Source of the DNA: Rhodocyclaceae bacterium
GTDB taxonomy: Bacteria; Pseudomonadota; Gammaproteobacteria; Burkholderiales; Usitatibacteraceae
DNA length: 42,432 bases
NCBI GenBank assembly: GCA_020247545.1
Contig: JADCIX010000042.1
Coordinates: forward strand, 1-42,432
Direction of reading: 5' to 3'
Positions 1-6,993 of the stretch are shown in pieces. The first letter of the stretch is position 1. Every line of letters begins with the position of its first letter. The notes beneath the pieces were generated by a model. That model searched no databases. It saw only the letters and a list, made by a program, of their open reading frames with translations, and was not told where the DNA came from. Position numbers and translations under genes: made by a program.

Positions 1-37
1 GTCAACTGATTTAAATGGTGTCTGACCCCATTTGTCG
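1..37. repeat. REP-like direct repeat, copy 1
   Basis: This 37-base unit recurs exactly at 124-160 in the same orientation. Its core (AAATGG..TCTGA..CCATTT) is an imperfect hairpin. The core resembles the GGGGTCAGACCCC-type palindromes often found near REP-associated transposases, but no such transposase gene is visible here. The window starts inside or at the edge of the repeat, so the true unit may be longer. Confidence 0.75.
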
Positions 38-66
38 CTAATGCTGAAACGTCGAACTCTAATAGG

Positions 67-106
67 GACGGGTTTTTTCAGACGCTTTTGCTTGGAAATG
101 CTCGCT
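67..106 (+). repeat. Dispersed 3'-UTR-like repeat, copy A
   Basis: This stretch begins GACGGG, continues through a TTTTCAG-like block and TTGGAAATG, and ends TCGCT. It resembles 41796-41838 most closely, and 34383-34425 and 7919-7955 more loosely. It looks like one member of a small degenerate repeat family in this genome. The alignment was made by eye. Confidence 0.4.
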
Positions 107-123
107 AATGCCGGGGTTTGAAT

Positions 124-160
124 GTCAACTGATTTAAATGGTGTCTGACCCCATTTGTCG
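124..160. repeat. REP-like direct repeat, copy 2
   Basis: Exact second copy of the unit at 1-37. It lies just 10 bases beyond the stop codon of the exported hypothetical gene that reads leftward from 670, so it may form a hairpin at the 3' end of that transcript. Confidence 0.75.
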
Positions 161-169
161 TAACTCTCT

Positions 170-670
170 TTACTCGAGCATGCGTACTTTTACGCCAGAG
201 ATAGCTTTCCGAAAAATTGCTAGCCTTCGTTGTTGCTCTACCGACGTAGCTCTTACATCGCTTCTATTTGACTTTTCTACAAGCGAGTTTCGAAGCGAGT
301 CCAAGAAACGCTTTTCGGAGGCGCTTCGCGCGGTAAACGTAAGTCCTTGTAGTGAGCTGGTAAACGATTGCATTGCATCATCGTTGGGACATGTGCCAAC
401 AAATTTGCGAATATCTTTGTCGGCAAAGTAAAGCAAATTGTCCGTCAAAGTTTTCCCAAATGCTCCATCCCGTTTTGGCCATAGCCCCCAAAGGCAGCGT
501 CCAACGGACTCAAGATCGCGATCATCTCCTTTCTTGATGGTCTCGCTTACCCATGCATAAATAAAACTTTCTGGATCACCGCTCATCGAACCGGAACAAA
601 CCTCAGGCTCAGCCGCAGTCGGCGTACCTATGAAAAAAACGGCAAAGAGAAATACTGCTAGCTGTTTCAC
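170..670 (-). CDS. Hypothetical exported protein
   Basis: I do not recognise the family. The 166-residue product starts with a clear Sec signal peptide: Lys2, then a hydrophobic stretch over residues 4-15, with likely cleavage after the TAA at about residue 20. The mature part is hydrophilic and carries three cysteines (Cys25, one near residue 58 and one near residue 94), which could form disulfides in the periplasm. The start is GTG, chosen because AGGAG lies six bases upstream. The gene is visibly richer in A+T than the metabolic genes further along and sits between REP-like repeats and an IS30 element. This suggests horizontally acquired accessory DNA. No functional motif is visible, so only export is supported. 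Confidence 0.6.
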   Translation of the reverse strand: MKQLAVFLFAVFFIGTPTAAEPEVCSGSMSGDPESFIYAWVSETIKKGDDRDLESVGRCLWGLWPKRDGAFGKTLTDNLLYFADKDIRKFVGTCPNDDAMQSFTSSLQGLTFTARSASEKRFLDSLRNSLVEKSNRSDVRATSVEQQRRLAIFRKAISGVKVRMLE

Positions 671-1059
671 TCTGTACTCCTATTGATTTGGTATGCCTAA
701 CCGGCGCAGCCGCCAACGCGAACAGAAATTGAGGTCGATAGTCCAGCTGCTTGGTCTAATGTACGCATGGATTGGATGGCACGCATAAAAGTATAATAAT
801 TGGGGACAGACCACTATTATTTCTTCTGCTGTCGCAATTCACTAACCTCACTCTCTAAAGATGACCGCAAGAATCTCAATGTCGGGAGATGAATCCACAA
901 TTAATCGTGGTCTGTCCCCAATTATGAACACTGCCTCGGTATCGTGCATCGTTCCTTCGACAGCAGAAAGCCAATTTGATTGCAGTTCACTATGCAAAAG
1001 GAAAAAGTCATCGTTGCCGCGAACGGTTTAGACATTGGGTCCTTGGTGGGTTTACGTAG
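671..1059. other. Gene-free accessory stretch
   Basis: No convincing coding sequence is present. The stretch holds the 5' leader of the exported hypothetical gene and the inverted repeat listed at 796-925. The left end of the IS30 element must lie somewhere in the last hundred or so bases, but I could not define its terminal inverted repeat with confidence. Confidence 0.5.
796..925. repeat. 130-bp element bounded by perfect 19-bp inverted repeats
   Basis: The arms are 796-814 and 907-925. Each carries the core GGGGACAGACC, close to the GGGGTCAGAC core of the repeats at 1-37 and 124-160. The interior (815-906) has no ORF. This looks like a non-autonomous REP doublet or MITE mobilised by an enzyme encoded elsewhere. 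The arms are seen directly; the mobility is inferred. Confidence 0.7.
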
Positions 1060-2094
1060 TTAAGCGGGGACCAAAGCCGAAATCGCAGAACACGGTTTAC
1101 AAAGTCTAGCAACGGCGGGCAGTTTCGAGCAAAAAGGTAGGTTGGCTTTCGACTTGACGGTGCGGTCGGTCATTTCGGATAGTACTGTAAGTGGTGATTT
1201 CCAGCCCAACCGTTTGCGTACGCGGCTGTTGAGTTGAAGCGCAACCCAGTCCAATTTGGCTTGTGTGACATCTCGTAGGCTGACGCCTTTGGGAATGTAT
1301 TGCCGGATCAGTTTGTTGACATGCTCAACTTGGCCTTTTGGGTATGGCTTGCCTGGGTCACAGGCATATAGTCGTCCGGACAATTGTTTGGGTAGGGCGC
1401 TGAATTCATAACCTTGATCCGTTGTCACGCTGAGCATCAGAATTCCCACGTTGTTGTCCTGCCATTTCGCAAATAGCGAGGCCACCTCTGCTGCGGTGCC
1501 ATGACGAACCAAACCGAGCCTAACAAAGCGGCTGGCGCGATCAATGATGACCAGTATCTTATCGGGCTCATTTCGCTTACCCACAATGCTGTCGGCCTCA
1601 AGATGGCCGATAGTGTCACGCGTGTTAATGGCTTGAGGACGGTCGCGGATAGACTGCACCCCCTCGTCCTTGACCCACGGCATTTGGCCGGTGCGCCTGC
1701 CCCGCTTTTGCGTGACCGAATAGTGACGCAGTTGCTGCTGCACCAGTCGTTTGCCTGTCCTCTTCAAATAGCGATAGATTGATGAGGGGCAAAGCGTTAA
1801 GTGGTTCTCACGAATGACTTGTTCAGGCGAGTTCTTTTTGCTGACTTGTTCGCAGGCCAGTTCCCATGTTTCAGGGGAAATGGTGGGATGATTGGCTGCA
1901 CTGATTTGCCCGCAGCGGTCGCGGTGAGCTTGCGCAACGGTTGCGCGATACATCGCCTTCGGGCCGCAGCGACCAATTTCACGTTCAATGGTGCTCAATG
2001 AACAGCCAATACCTAGCGCAATGAACTTGTTTGTCGCGCCCAGCCGAATGTCGTGCTCAATCTGGTATCTTTGAGCCGGGTTGAGAGTTGGCAT
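1060..2094 (-). CDS. IS30-family transposase
   Basis: This 344-residue DDE transposase would catalyse cut-and-paste or copy-out transposition of its own element. An N-terminal helix-turn-helix (about residues 8-45, with the STIEREI recognition helix typical of IS30) is followed by the retroviral-integrase-like core. The acidic triad is visible: Asp168 in HLEADSIVG, Asp226 in TTDQGYEF, and Glu257 in KGQVEHVNKLIRQYIPKG, which matches the IS30 signature around NENxNGLIRQ. AAAGGAG lies eight bases before the ATG. The reading frame is intact and near the usual length (about 320-380), so the enzyme may be active. I could not assign terminal repeats. The element sits directly beyond the end of the PSD-like gene and may bound the phosphate-stress region. 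Confidence 0.93.
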   Translation of the reverse strand: MPTLNPAQRYQIEHDIRLGATNKFIALGIGCSLSTIEREIGRCGPKAMYRATVAQAHRDRCGQISAANHPTISPETWELACEQVSKKNSPEQVIRENHLTLCPSSIYRYLKRTGKRLVQQQLRHYSVTQKRGRRTGQMPWVKDEGVQSIRDRPQAINTRDTIGHLEADSIVGKRNEPDKILVIIDRASRFVRLGLVRHGTAAEVASLFAKWQDNNVGILMLSVTTDQGYEFSALPKQLSGRLYACDPGKPYPKGQVEHVNKLIRQYIPKGVSLRDVTQAKLDWVALQLNSRVRKRLGWKSPLTVLSEMTDRTVKSKANLPFCSKLPAVARLCKPCSAISALVPA

Positions 2095-2235
2095 CTAACG
2101 TTCTCCTTTAGTCTCGATAACCAAAGAGTACCGCAATGCCATCTTTCGCCCTTTGTATTCCACCTGAATTACCGTCAAGTCGAATGCAAACTTACCTAAA
2201 TTGCTGAAAATGCCCGTCGATGGGTGAGTTTCTCG

Positions 2236-3159
2236 TTAAGTCGGCAAGTGCATTAGCCGCTGCCCCATCCGAATTTGTTTGCCAACGGTAATGTCGTCGC
2301 ATAATGAGAATCCCTTCTCGGCCAGCACGATGATGGTCGAGCCGTGCTCGAACCAGCCCATCTCCTCACCCTTCTTAATGCGTGCATCACAGGCAATTTC
2401 GTTTGGACCCCGGTAGCGCAGGTGCAAAAGCACATTTAGGAAGTGAAGGCGAATGCTCGCCACTAAAATCGCCGCGACTGGCACCAACAAGATGCGTCGC
2501 CCTTGCGACTCCGTGTGAATGACCGCGCGCTCATTTTTGCAAAACAGTCCTTCCACCCGTTTCAGCGCAATCGGGTTGACGTTCCACGTATCTCCGGAGA
2601 TATACGTTACGTGTGACACACGGCAATCGAGCGGAGAGTGAAAACGGTGGTACATGCTTGAGGTGAGCCTGAGCGTGACATAAGTGCCGTCACGGTACTG
2701 CTCAGCGATTGCTTCACTGCCCAACAAGTCGGCCAGCGCATAGGGAAATCCTTTGGCTTGGAAGACCTGCGTGCCTTCGATGGCTCCGCAAGCACCAACG
2801 ATGGCGTCACAGGGTGAGGTCATGACGGTAGTGTCTTGGTCAATCGTTCTTGCACCATCGACTAGCTGGCGCGTGAAACAATCGTGCAGGCTGGTGAACG
2901 TTTGTTTGCGCGCGTCGCTTAAGTCCAGTTCCGCAAAACAGCGCCAGACCCAGATCGAGGCATCACGAATCAACGGCTGCTCAATTTTGCTAAACCAGCC
3001 CATGAATCGTGTCAGCAAGATTCGTGGCACCCGGTTGGTCAGCAGGAAATTCAGATCTTCCTGTTGAAACAGACGATCCCGCCAACGAGGTGCAAGCGAC
3101 GGTGGCGGGGAGTGTTCGGCGTTCACAGAACTGTCAACAATTGCGCGTATATCTGTCAT
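2236..3159 (-). CDS. psd: Phosphatidylserine decarboxylase-like protein
   Basis: PSD enzymes are membrane-associated pyruvoyl enzymes that convert phosphatidylserine to phosphatidylethanolamine. In this 307-residue product the family landmarks are in order: SPCDAIVG (Asp118, the self-cleavage aspartate), MYHRFHSP (His171/His174), VNPIAL, and near the C-terminus GWFEHGSTIIVL. There Ser274 would become the pyruvoyl group after autocleavage. The usual tripeptide is LGST; here it is HGST, a rarer variant. The ATG at 3159 is chosen because AGAAGAG lies three bases upstream; the longer frame to 3330 runs through the neighbour's start. The gene is divergent from the aminotransferase, with 28 bases between them, and the neighbour's Pho box covers its start codon. 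Family membership is secure. Whether the substrate is phosphatidylserine or another carboxylated lipid is open. Confidence 0.88.
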   Translation of the reverse strand: MTDIRAIVDSSVNAEHSPPPSLAPRWRDRLFQQEDLNFLLTNRVPRILLTRFMGWFSKIEQPLIRDASIWVWRCFAELDLSDARKQTFTSLHDCFTRQLVDGARTIDQDTTVMTSPCDAIVGACGAIEGTQVFQAKGFPYALADLLGSEAIAEQYRDGTYVTLRLTSSMYHRFHSPLDCRVSHVTYISGDTWNVNPIALKRVEGLFCKNERAVIHTESQGRRILLVPVAAILVASIRLHFLNVLLHLRYRGPNEIACDARIKKGEEMGWFEHGSTIIVLAEKGFSLCDDITVGKQIRMGQRLMHLPT

Positions 3160-3163
3160 AACT
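3120..3163 (+). promoter_or_regulatory. Candidate Pho box for the aminotransferase gene
   Basis: Half-sites CGTTCACAGAA, CTGTCAACAAT and CTGTCATAACT place TCA at 3123, 3134 and 3156, which are spacings of 11 and 22. One half-site between them is degenerate. The last half-site matches the CTGTCAT consensus of PhoB half-sites. The box overlaps the start codon of the divergent psd-like gene, so PhoB binding could activate one gene while hindering the other. Confidence 0.65.
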
Positions 3164-3187
3164 CTTCTTCTAAGGATAGGTGATTGG

Positions 3188-4843
3188 ATGGATACAACGA
3201 TGACATTGATGGTCGCCGGTGCTGCCGCCCTGGCCGCGGCGCTGCCCCGGGCCAAGCGACGTTTGGAACTCTCGATGGCCAAGCACCCCTCGCTGGCGGG
3301 GCACTCGCGGATGGCCAAACGAGTGGCCAAAATGTTGCCCGGTTATAGCTACGACGAAGCCAAGTTTTTTGGCTCTGACGGTGCGCCGGATGATGTCGTC
3401 GCCCGCCGAAAGACCGGGCTTGCCAGGCTGTCGGCGATCTACAGTGAGCGCTTCAGCAAGTCTGTTGCACTGACGCAGCAGGCGGCCGAAAGCATTTCGG
3501 ATTTGCAATTCACCGGCGCCTACCGGGTGCCGTACCAGTACAGCGCTTTCCTGCGCCAGCATCTGAAGACCGGCAGCTTTATTCAGTCGTCCGAGGGTGT
3601 CACCTTTACCGATTTGGACGGCAATGTTTTTTATGACCTCACCGGCTCGTACGGCGTGAATGTGTTCGGCGTGGATTTCTATAAAGCTTGCATGACTGAA
3701 GGCAGTGCGCGTGTTGTCGCGATGGGGCCGGTGCTTGGCGCCTACCATCCCTGTGTGGCCAGCAATGTGGTCAAGCTTCGCGAGATTTCCGGCATGGACG
3801 AAGTGTCGTTCCATATGTCCGGCACTGAGGCGGTCATGCAGGCCGTACGGCTGGCGCGGTATCACACACGCAAAACCCATCTCGTGCGCTTCTGCGGCGC
3901 CTACCACGGCTGGTGGGAGGATGTGCAGCCGGGGCCCGGCAATCCCGTTGCGCCGCGCGACACCTACACCTTGAAGGAAATGGATCGCGATACGCTGCAT
4001 GTTCTCAAAACGCGCAATGACATCGCCTGTGTGCTGGTCAACCCGCTGCAGGCATTGCATCCCAATAAAAATGCGCCTGGGGATTCGTCGCTGGTCGATA
4101 GCGGCCGCAAGGCCAAGTATGACCGCGCTGCTTACGCCGCGTGGCTGCAGCAGCTGCGCGAGGTTTGCACGGCGCGCGGCATCGCGCTGATTTTTGATGA
4201 AGTTTTCGTTGGGTTTCGGCTGGCGCGCGGCGGGGCGCAAGAGTATTTTGGTGTCAACGCCGATCTTGTCACTTATGGCAAAACCCTCGGCGGCGGGTTT
4301 CCGGTTGGTGTGGTTTGCGGCAAACGTGAATGGATGCGTCGTTTTAATCCAGATCGGCCAGCGGACATTTGTTTTGCACGGGGAACGTTCAACTCGCACC
4401 CGTACGTCATGGGGGCAATGCAAGTTTTTCTGGAGAAGATTGAGACGCCCGAGATACAAGCCGTCTATGCGTCGCTGGAATCGACCTGGAATCGTCGTGC
4501 CGAGTCGCTGAACACGATGCTGCGTGAAGCAGGTTTGCCGGTTGAGGTCGCCAACATGTCGTCGATCTGGACGGTCAGTTACACCGAGCCCTCGCGTTAC
4601 AACTGGATGTTGCAGTATTACCTCCGCGCAGAAGGGTTGGCATTGAGCTGGGTTGGTACCGGTCGCTTTATCTTTTCGCTCAACTACAGCGACGCTGACT
4701 TTGAGGAAGTCGCAAGACGTTTTGTTGCTGCGGCCAGCGCCATGCAGTCCGACGGCTGGTGGTGGCGTGATGCCAAACTCACCAATAAGGCCATCAAGCG
4801 CAGCATTCTTCGCGAAATGCTGGCGGAACGCTTTGGATTCTAG
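3188..4843 (+). CDS. Class-III PLP-dependent aminotransferase (HemL-like)
   Basis: The 551-residue product has the fold-type I aminotransferase core of the ornithine/glutamate-1-semialdehyde branch. SGTEA (211-215) contacts phosphate, CGAYHGWW (236-243) stacks on the cofactor ring, FDEVFVGFR (336-344) supplies the PLP-ring aspartate Asp337, and the Schiff-base lysine is Lys365 in TYGKTLGGGFP. It is about 120 residues longer than HemL, with an extra N-terminal region (1-110) that begins with a hydrophobic segment, and an extra C-terminal tail. It is therefore unlikely to be the tetrapyrrole enzyme. The substrate is unknown; an amino-lipid precursor is a guess from its Pho box and lipid-gene neighbours. 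ATG 3188 is used, but ATG 3200 with GGATGG eight bases upstream is equally possible given the nearby promoter. Confidence 0.85.
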   Translation: MDTTMTLMVAGAAALAAALPRAKRRLELSMAKHPSLAGHSRMAKRVAKMLPGYSYDEAKFFGSDGAPDDVVARRKTGLARLSAIYSERFSKSVALTQQAAESISDLQFTGAYRVPYQYSAFLRQHLKTGSFIQSSEGVTFTDLDGNVFYDLTGSYGVNVFGVDFYKACMTEGSARVVAMGPVLGAYHPCVASNVVKLREISGMDEVSFHMSGTEAVMQAVRLARYHTRKTHLVRFCGAYHGWWEDVQPGPGNPVAPRDTYTLKEMDRDTLHVLKTRNDIACVLVNPLQALHPNKNAPGDSSLVDSGRKAKYDRAAYAAWLQQLREVCTARGIALIFDEVFVGFRLARGGAQEYFGVNADLVTYGKTLGGGFPVGVVCGKREWMRRFNPDRPADICFARGTFNSHPYVMGAMQVFLEKIETPEIQAVYASLESTWNRRAESLNTMLREAGLPVEVANMSSIWTVSYTEPSRYNWMLQYYLRAEGLALSWVGTGRFIFSLNYSDADFEEVARRFVAAASAMQSDGWWWRDAKLTNKAIKRSILREMLAERFGF

Positions 4844-4879
4844 TCGCAACGGTTGAAGCCGGTGAGGCTGTGGAAGAGG

Positions 4880-4912
4880 GCGGGGCGGCGAAGTTGTAAT
4901 CCGCCTCCCCGC
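4880..4912. other. GC-rich hairpin between convergent genes
   Basis: Arms 4880-4889 and 4903-4912 pair over nine of ten positions, in the 80-base gap between the converging aminotransferase and Mpo1-like genes. There is no T-run on either side, so it is at best a weak or factor-assisted transcription end. Confidence 0.35.
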
Positions 4913-4923
4913 GATGTGCCGAT

Positions 4924-5538
4924 TTAATCGTGCCCCACTTGTGTGTGGGTCATCGGATCAATGAGCTGGCCGCGCATCAGATAAAACGGTGAGCGCCAGT
5001 AGAGCTTGATGTCATGGAACGGGTCGGTGATGATTTTGAGTGCCCATACCAAGCCGGTTGGAATATCGCGCAGAAAGAACAGATGCACGACGCGGAAGAT
5101 CAAGCCACCAAGGCCGATAAAGAGCCACATCATGCCGACTTGACGCAGGAGCTCCATCGTTGATTCAGCGGGAGTGAAGTTGCCGAACAAGGTGGGGTCA
5201 AAGTACAAGGCCAGCGGGGAAACCGCCCACAGCGTCATGAGGACAACTTTGCGGCGCAAGTTGTAACCAACCTTGATGTCTTCTTTGTGCTCGTGGGTGG
5301 CCTGGTTTACATGGTCATAACCCTTTGGTTCAAAGAAGAAATGCCCAGCCTGCCGGCTCGTCATTGCCACGCCCCATGCCAGCAGAGCGGCCAAGGCGGG
5401 GTCGGTGAAGAGGAGGGCGTAAGCCACCACAAAGCTGGAAGCGCTGAGCAAGTGAAGTGATTGATTGATCCGGCTGTGGTGGTAGTAGCGATGGTCGTCC
5501 ATGCGCTGGACGTGCAACTGGCGGAGTAGTTCTTTCAC
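4924..5538 (-). CDS. Mpo1-like (DUF962-related) membrane protein
   Basis: The 204-residue product has about three membrane segments (roughly 33-55, 96-113 and 133-158). It carries histidine motifs resembling the Mpo1/DUF962 family: HHSRINQSLHLL (20-31) and GHFFFEP (65-71), followed by His76, His82 and His84. Yeast Mpo1 is an iron-dependent dioxygenase that shortens 2-hydroxy fatty acids by alpha-oxidation, and the histidines would be the metal ligands. The match is to the pattern of motifs rather than a full alignment, so 'Mpo1-like' is a cautious label; a fatty-acid-hydroxylase-type role is an alternative. It is transcribed leftward from a strong four-half-site Pho array 62 bases upstream. 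This suggests acyl-chain modification during phosphate limitation. Confidence 0.65.
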   Translation of the reverse strand: MKELLRQLHVQRMDDHRYYHHSRINQSLHLLSASSFVVAYALLFTDPALAALLAWGVAMTSRQAGHFFFEPKGYDHVNQATHEHKEDIKVGYNLRRKVVLMTLWAVSPLALYFDPTLFGNFTPAESTMELLRQVGMMWLFIGLGGLIFRVVHLFFLRDIPTGLVWALKIITDPFHDIKLYWRSPFYLMRGQLIDPMTHTQVGHD

Positions 5539-5599
5539 GGGGTCTCCTGATTGAAATTTGAATGTAACAGGGAAGCAGCGTGATGGAACTGTGACAAGT

Positions 5600-5643
5600 C
5601 CACGTGACGAGGCGGTGACGAGATGGTGACGGTTAATTGACAG
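5600..5643 (-). promoter_or_regulatory. Four-half-site Pho box array for the Mpo1-like gene
   Basis: Reading leftward: CTGTCAATTAA, CCGTCACCATC, TCGTCACCGCC and TCGTCACGTGG, four contiguous 11-mers with TCA in exact phase. Two further TCA half-sites at 5592-5594 and 5581-5583 are 11 bases apart from each other but 13 from the array. This is the most regular Pho array in the window. Confidence 0.8.
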
Positions 5644-5656
5644 AAATGCGACGATG

Positions 5657-5678
5657 CTGTCGCGGTTCTGTCACGAAA
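5657..5678 (+). promoter_or_regulatory. Pho box for the glycosyltransferase gene
   Basis: CTGTCGCGGTT followed directly by CTGTCACGAAA, two near-consensus half-sites in 11-base phase. A CATTAT at 5696-5701 is suitably placed as the -10 element. The array for the divergent Mpo1-like gene ends only 13 bases away. Confidence 0.75.
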
Positions 5679-5728
5679 GCGTTGTCAAACGCTCGCATTA
5701 TCCGCACATGAAAAATTCGGGTGACCTC

Positions 5729-6946
5729 ATGACAAACGATCTTGTTGTTGACGAGTTGCAGGCACGGCACCGCGCGTTACGACTAGCGGTGGTGACAGAA
5801 ACCTACCCACCCGAGATCAACGGTGTGGCGATGACCATCGCGCGTTTTGTTGATGGACTGCGGTTGCGTCGACATGATGTACAGCTGATCCGGCCGCGCC
5901 AAAAAAAGGGTGACGCGGCGGAAATGGAAGAGGTACTGATGCGAGGCTTGCCGATCCCGCGTTACCCGCATCTCAAAATGGGATTGCCCGCCAAGAATGC
6001 GCTGGTGAAGCTGTGGAGTATGCGCAGGCCCGACGTGGTGCACATCGTCACGGAAGGTCCGCTCGGCTGGTCCGCCTTGCAAGCGGCGATCAAATTAAAG
6101 CTGCCCGTGACATCTGACTTCCGCACCAACTTTCATGCATATAGCGGCCACTACGGCATCGGCTGGTTGCAGAAACCAATCTTTGCCTACCTCCGAAAAT
6201 TCCACAACCGTACGCAATGCACCATGGTGCCGACGGAGTCGTTGCGTCGCGAGTTGCAAGCGATGGGTTTTCACAACCTTCGTGTGGTCGCGCGCGGGGT
6301 CGATACCGAGTTGTTCCATCCCGCCAAGCGCGACGCGCAACTTCGATGGTCATGGGGTGCGGGTGCGGCCACGCCGGTCGCGATCTATGTCGGGCGTCTT
6401 GCCTCCGAGAAAAACTTACGGGCACTGATTGCGGCTTATGAAGCTATGCGCGCCGTCCGGCCGGATATGAAGCTGGTATTGGTCGGTGACGGCCCGGCGC
6501 GGCGCGACCTTGAAGCGCAGATCCCCGGCGCAACATTTGCCGGATTGCAACGCGACGAAGCGTTGGCGCGGCACTACGCGTCTGGCGACATCTTTCTCTT
6601 CCCGAGTATCACCGAGACTTTCGGAAACGTGACGCCGGAAGCCATGGCGAGCGGCCTGACGGTGCTGGCCTTTGAATACGCCGCCGCCGCCCAACTAATT
6701 CGTTCTGGCGAGAGTGGCTGCTTGGTACCTTACGACAACACAGATGCGTTTGTTGCGGCAGCCGCAAATCTTGCGCGCGATTGGCCGCAAGCCAAAGCCA
6801 TGGGTGCAAACGCACGACTTGTTGCTGAGCAACTCGGTTGGGAGCGGTTGGTCGAAGAACTTGAGGCCGTGTTCCATCAGGCCGCGCAAACAGTGCCCGC
6901 CTCGCAAGCAATTCTGGTGACATACCCGCAGAACGCTTCAGCGTGA
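5729..6946 (+). CDS. GT4-family glycosyltransferase, probably glycolipid-forming
   Basis: The 405-residue GT-B enzyme begins with VVTETYPPEINGVAMT, the acceptor-side opening of GT4 enzymes such as MgtA/SqdX-like diacylglycerol or phosphatidylinositol glycosyltransferases. The sugar-nucleotide half has YVGRLASEKNL and VLVGDGP. The catalytic EX7E motif is ETFGNVTPE, followed by AMASGL. It probably transfers a sugar to a lipid acceptor at the inner face of the membrane. The Pho box and the PlcP-like gene in the same region recall the plcP-agt pair that replaces phospholipids with glycolipids in phosphate-starved bacteria. ATG 5729 (GGGTGA just upstream) is preferred, because the frame's earlier ATG at 5654 precedes the Pho box. 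The sugar and acceptor cannot be read from the sequence. Confidence 0.85.
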   Translation: MTNDLVVDELQARHRALRLAVVTETYPPEINGVAMTIARFVDGLRLRRHDVQLIRPRQKKGDAAEMEEVLMRGLPIPRYPHLKMGLPAKNALVKLWSMRRPDVVHIVTEGPLGWSALQAAIKLKLPVTSDFRTNFHAYSGHYGIGWLQKPIFAYLRKFHNRTQCTMVPTESLRRELQAMGFHNLRVVARGVDTELFHPAKRDAQLRWSWGAGAATPVAIYVGRLASEKNLRALIAAYEAMRAVRPDMKLVLVGDGPARRDLEAQIPGATFAGLQRDEALARHYASGDIFLFPSITETFGNVTPEAMASGLTVLAFEYAAAAQLIRSGESGCLVPYDNTDAFVAAAANLARDWPQAKAMGANARLVAEQLGWERLVEELEAVFHQAAQTVPASQAILVTYPQNASA

Positions 6947-6993
6947 CGACACATTACGCCCGCTGCACGTAGGCGCACGTAGAAGGTTGCGAC

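Noticed and set aside
138-431. A 97-codon plus-strand frame over the exported hypothetical gene
   Set aside because: The opposite strand has a signal peptide and AGGAG before its start; this frame has neither.
970-2210. Terminal inverted repeats of the IS30 element
   Set aside because: A loose match between about 990-1006 and 2173-2190 needs a gap and several mismatches; too weak to define the ends.
3170-4849. A 559-codon open frame antisense to the aminotransferase
   Set aside because: It mirrors a gene with clear PLP motifs, has no domain signal of its own and a composition typical of the complement of a GC-rich coding strand.
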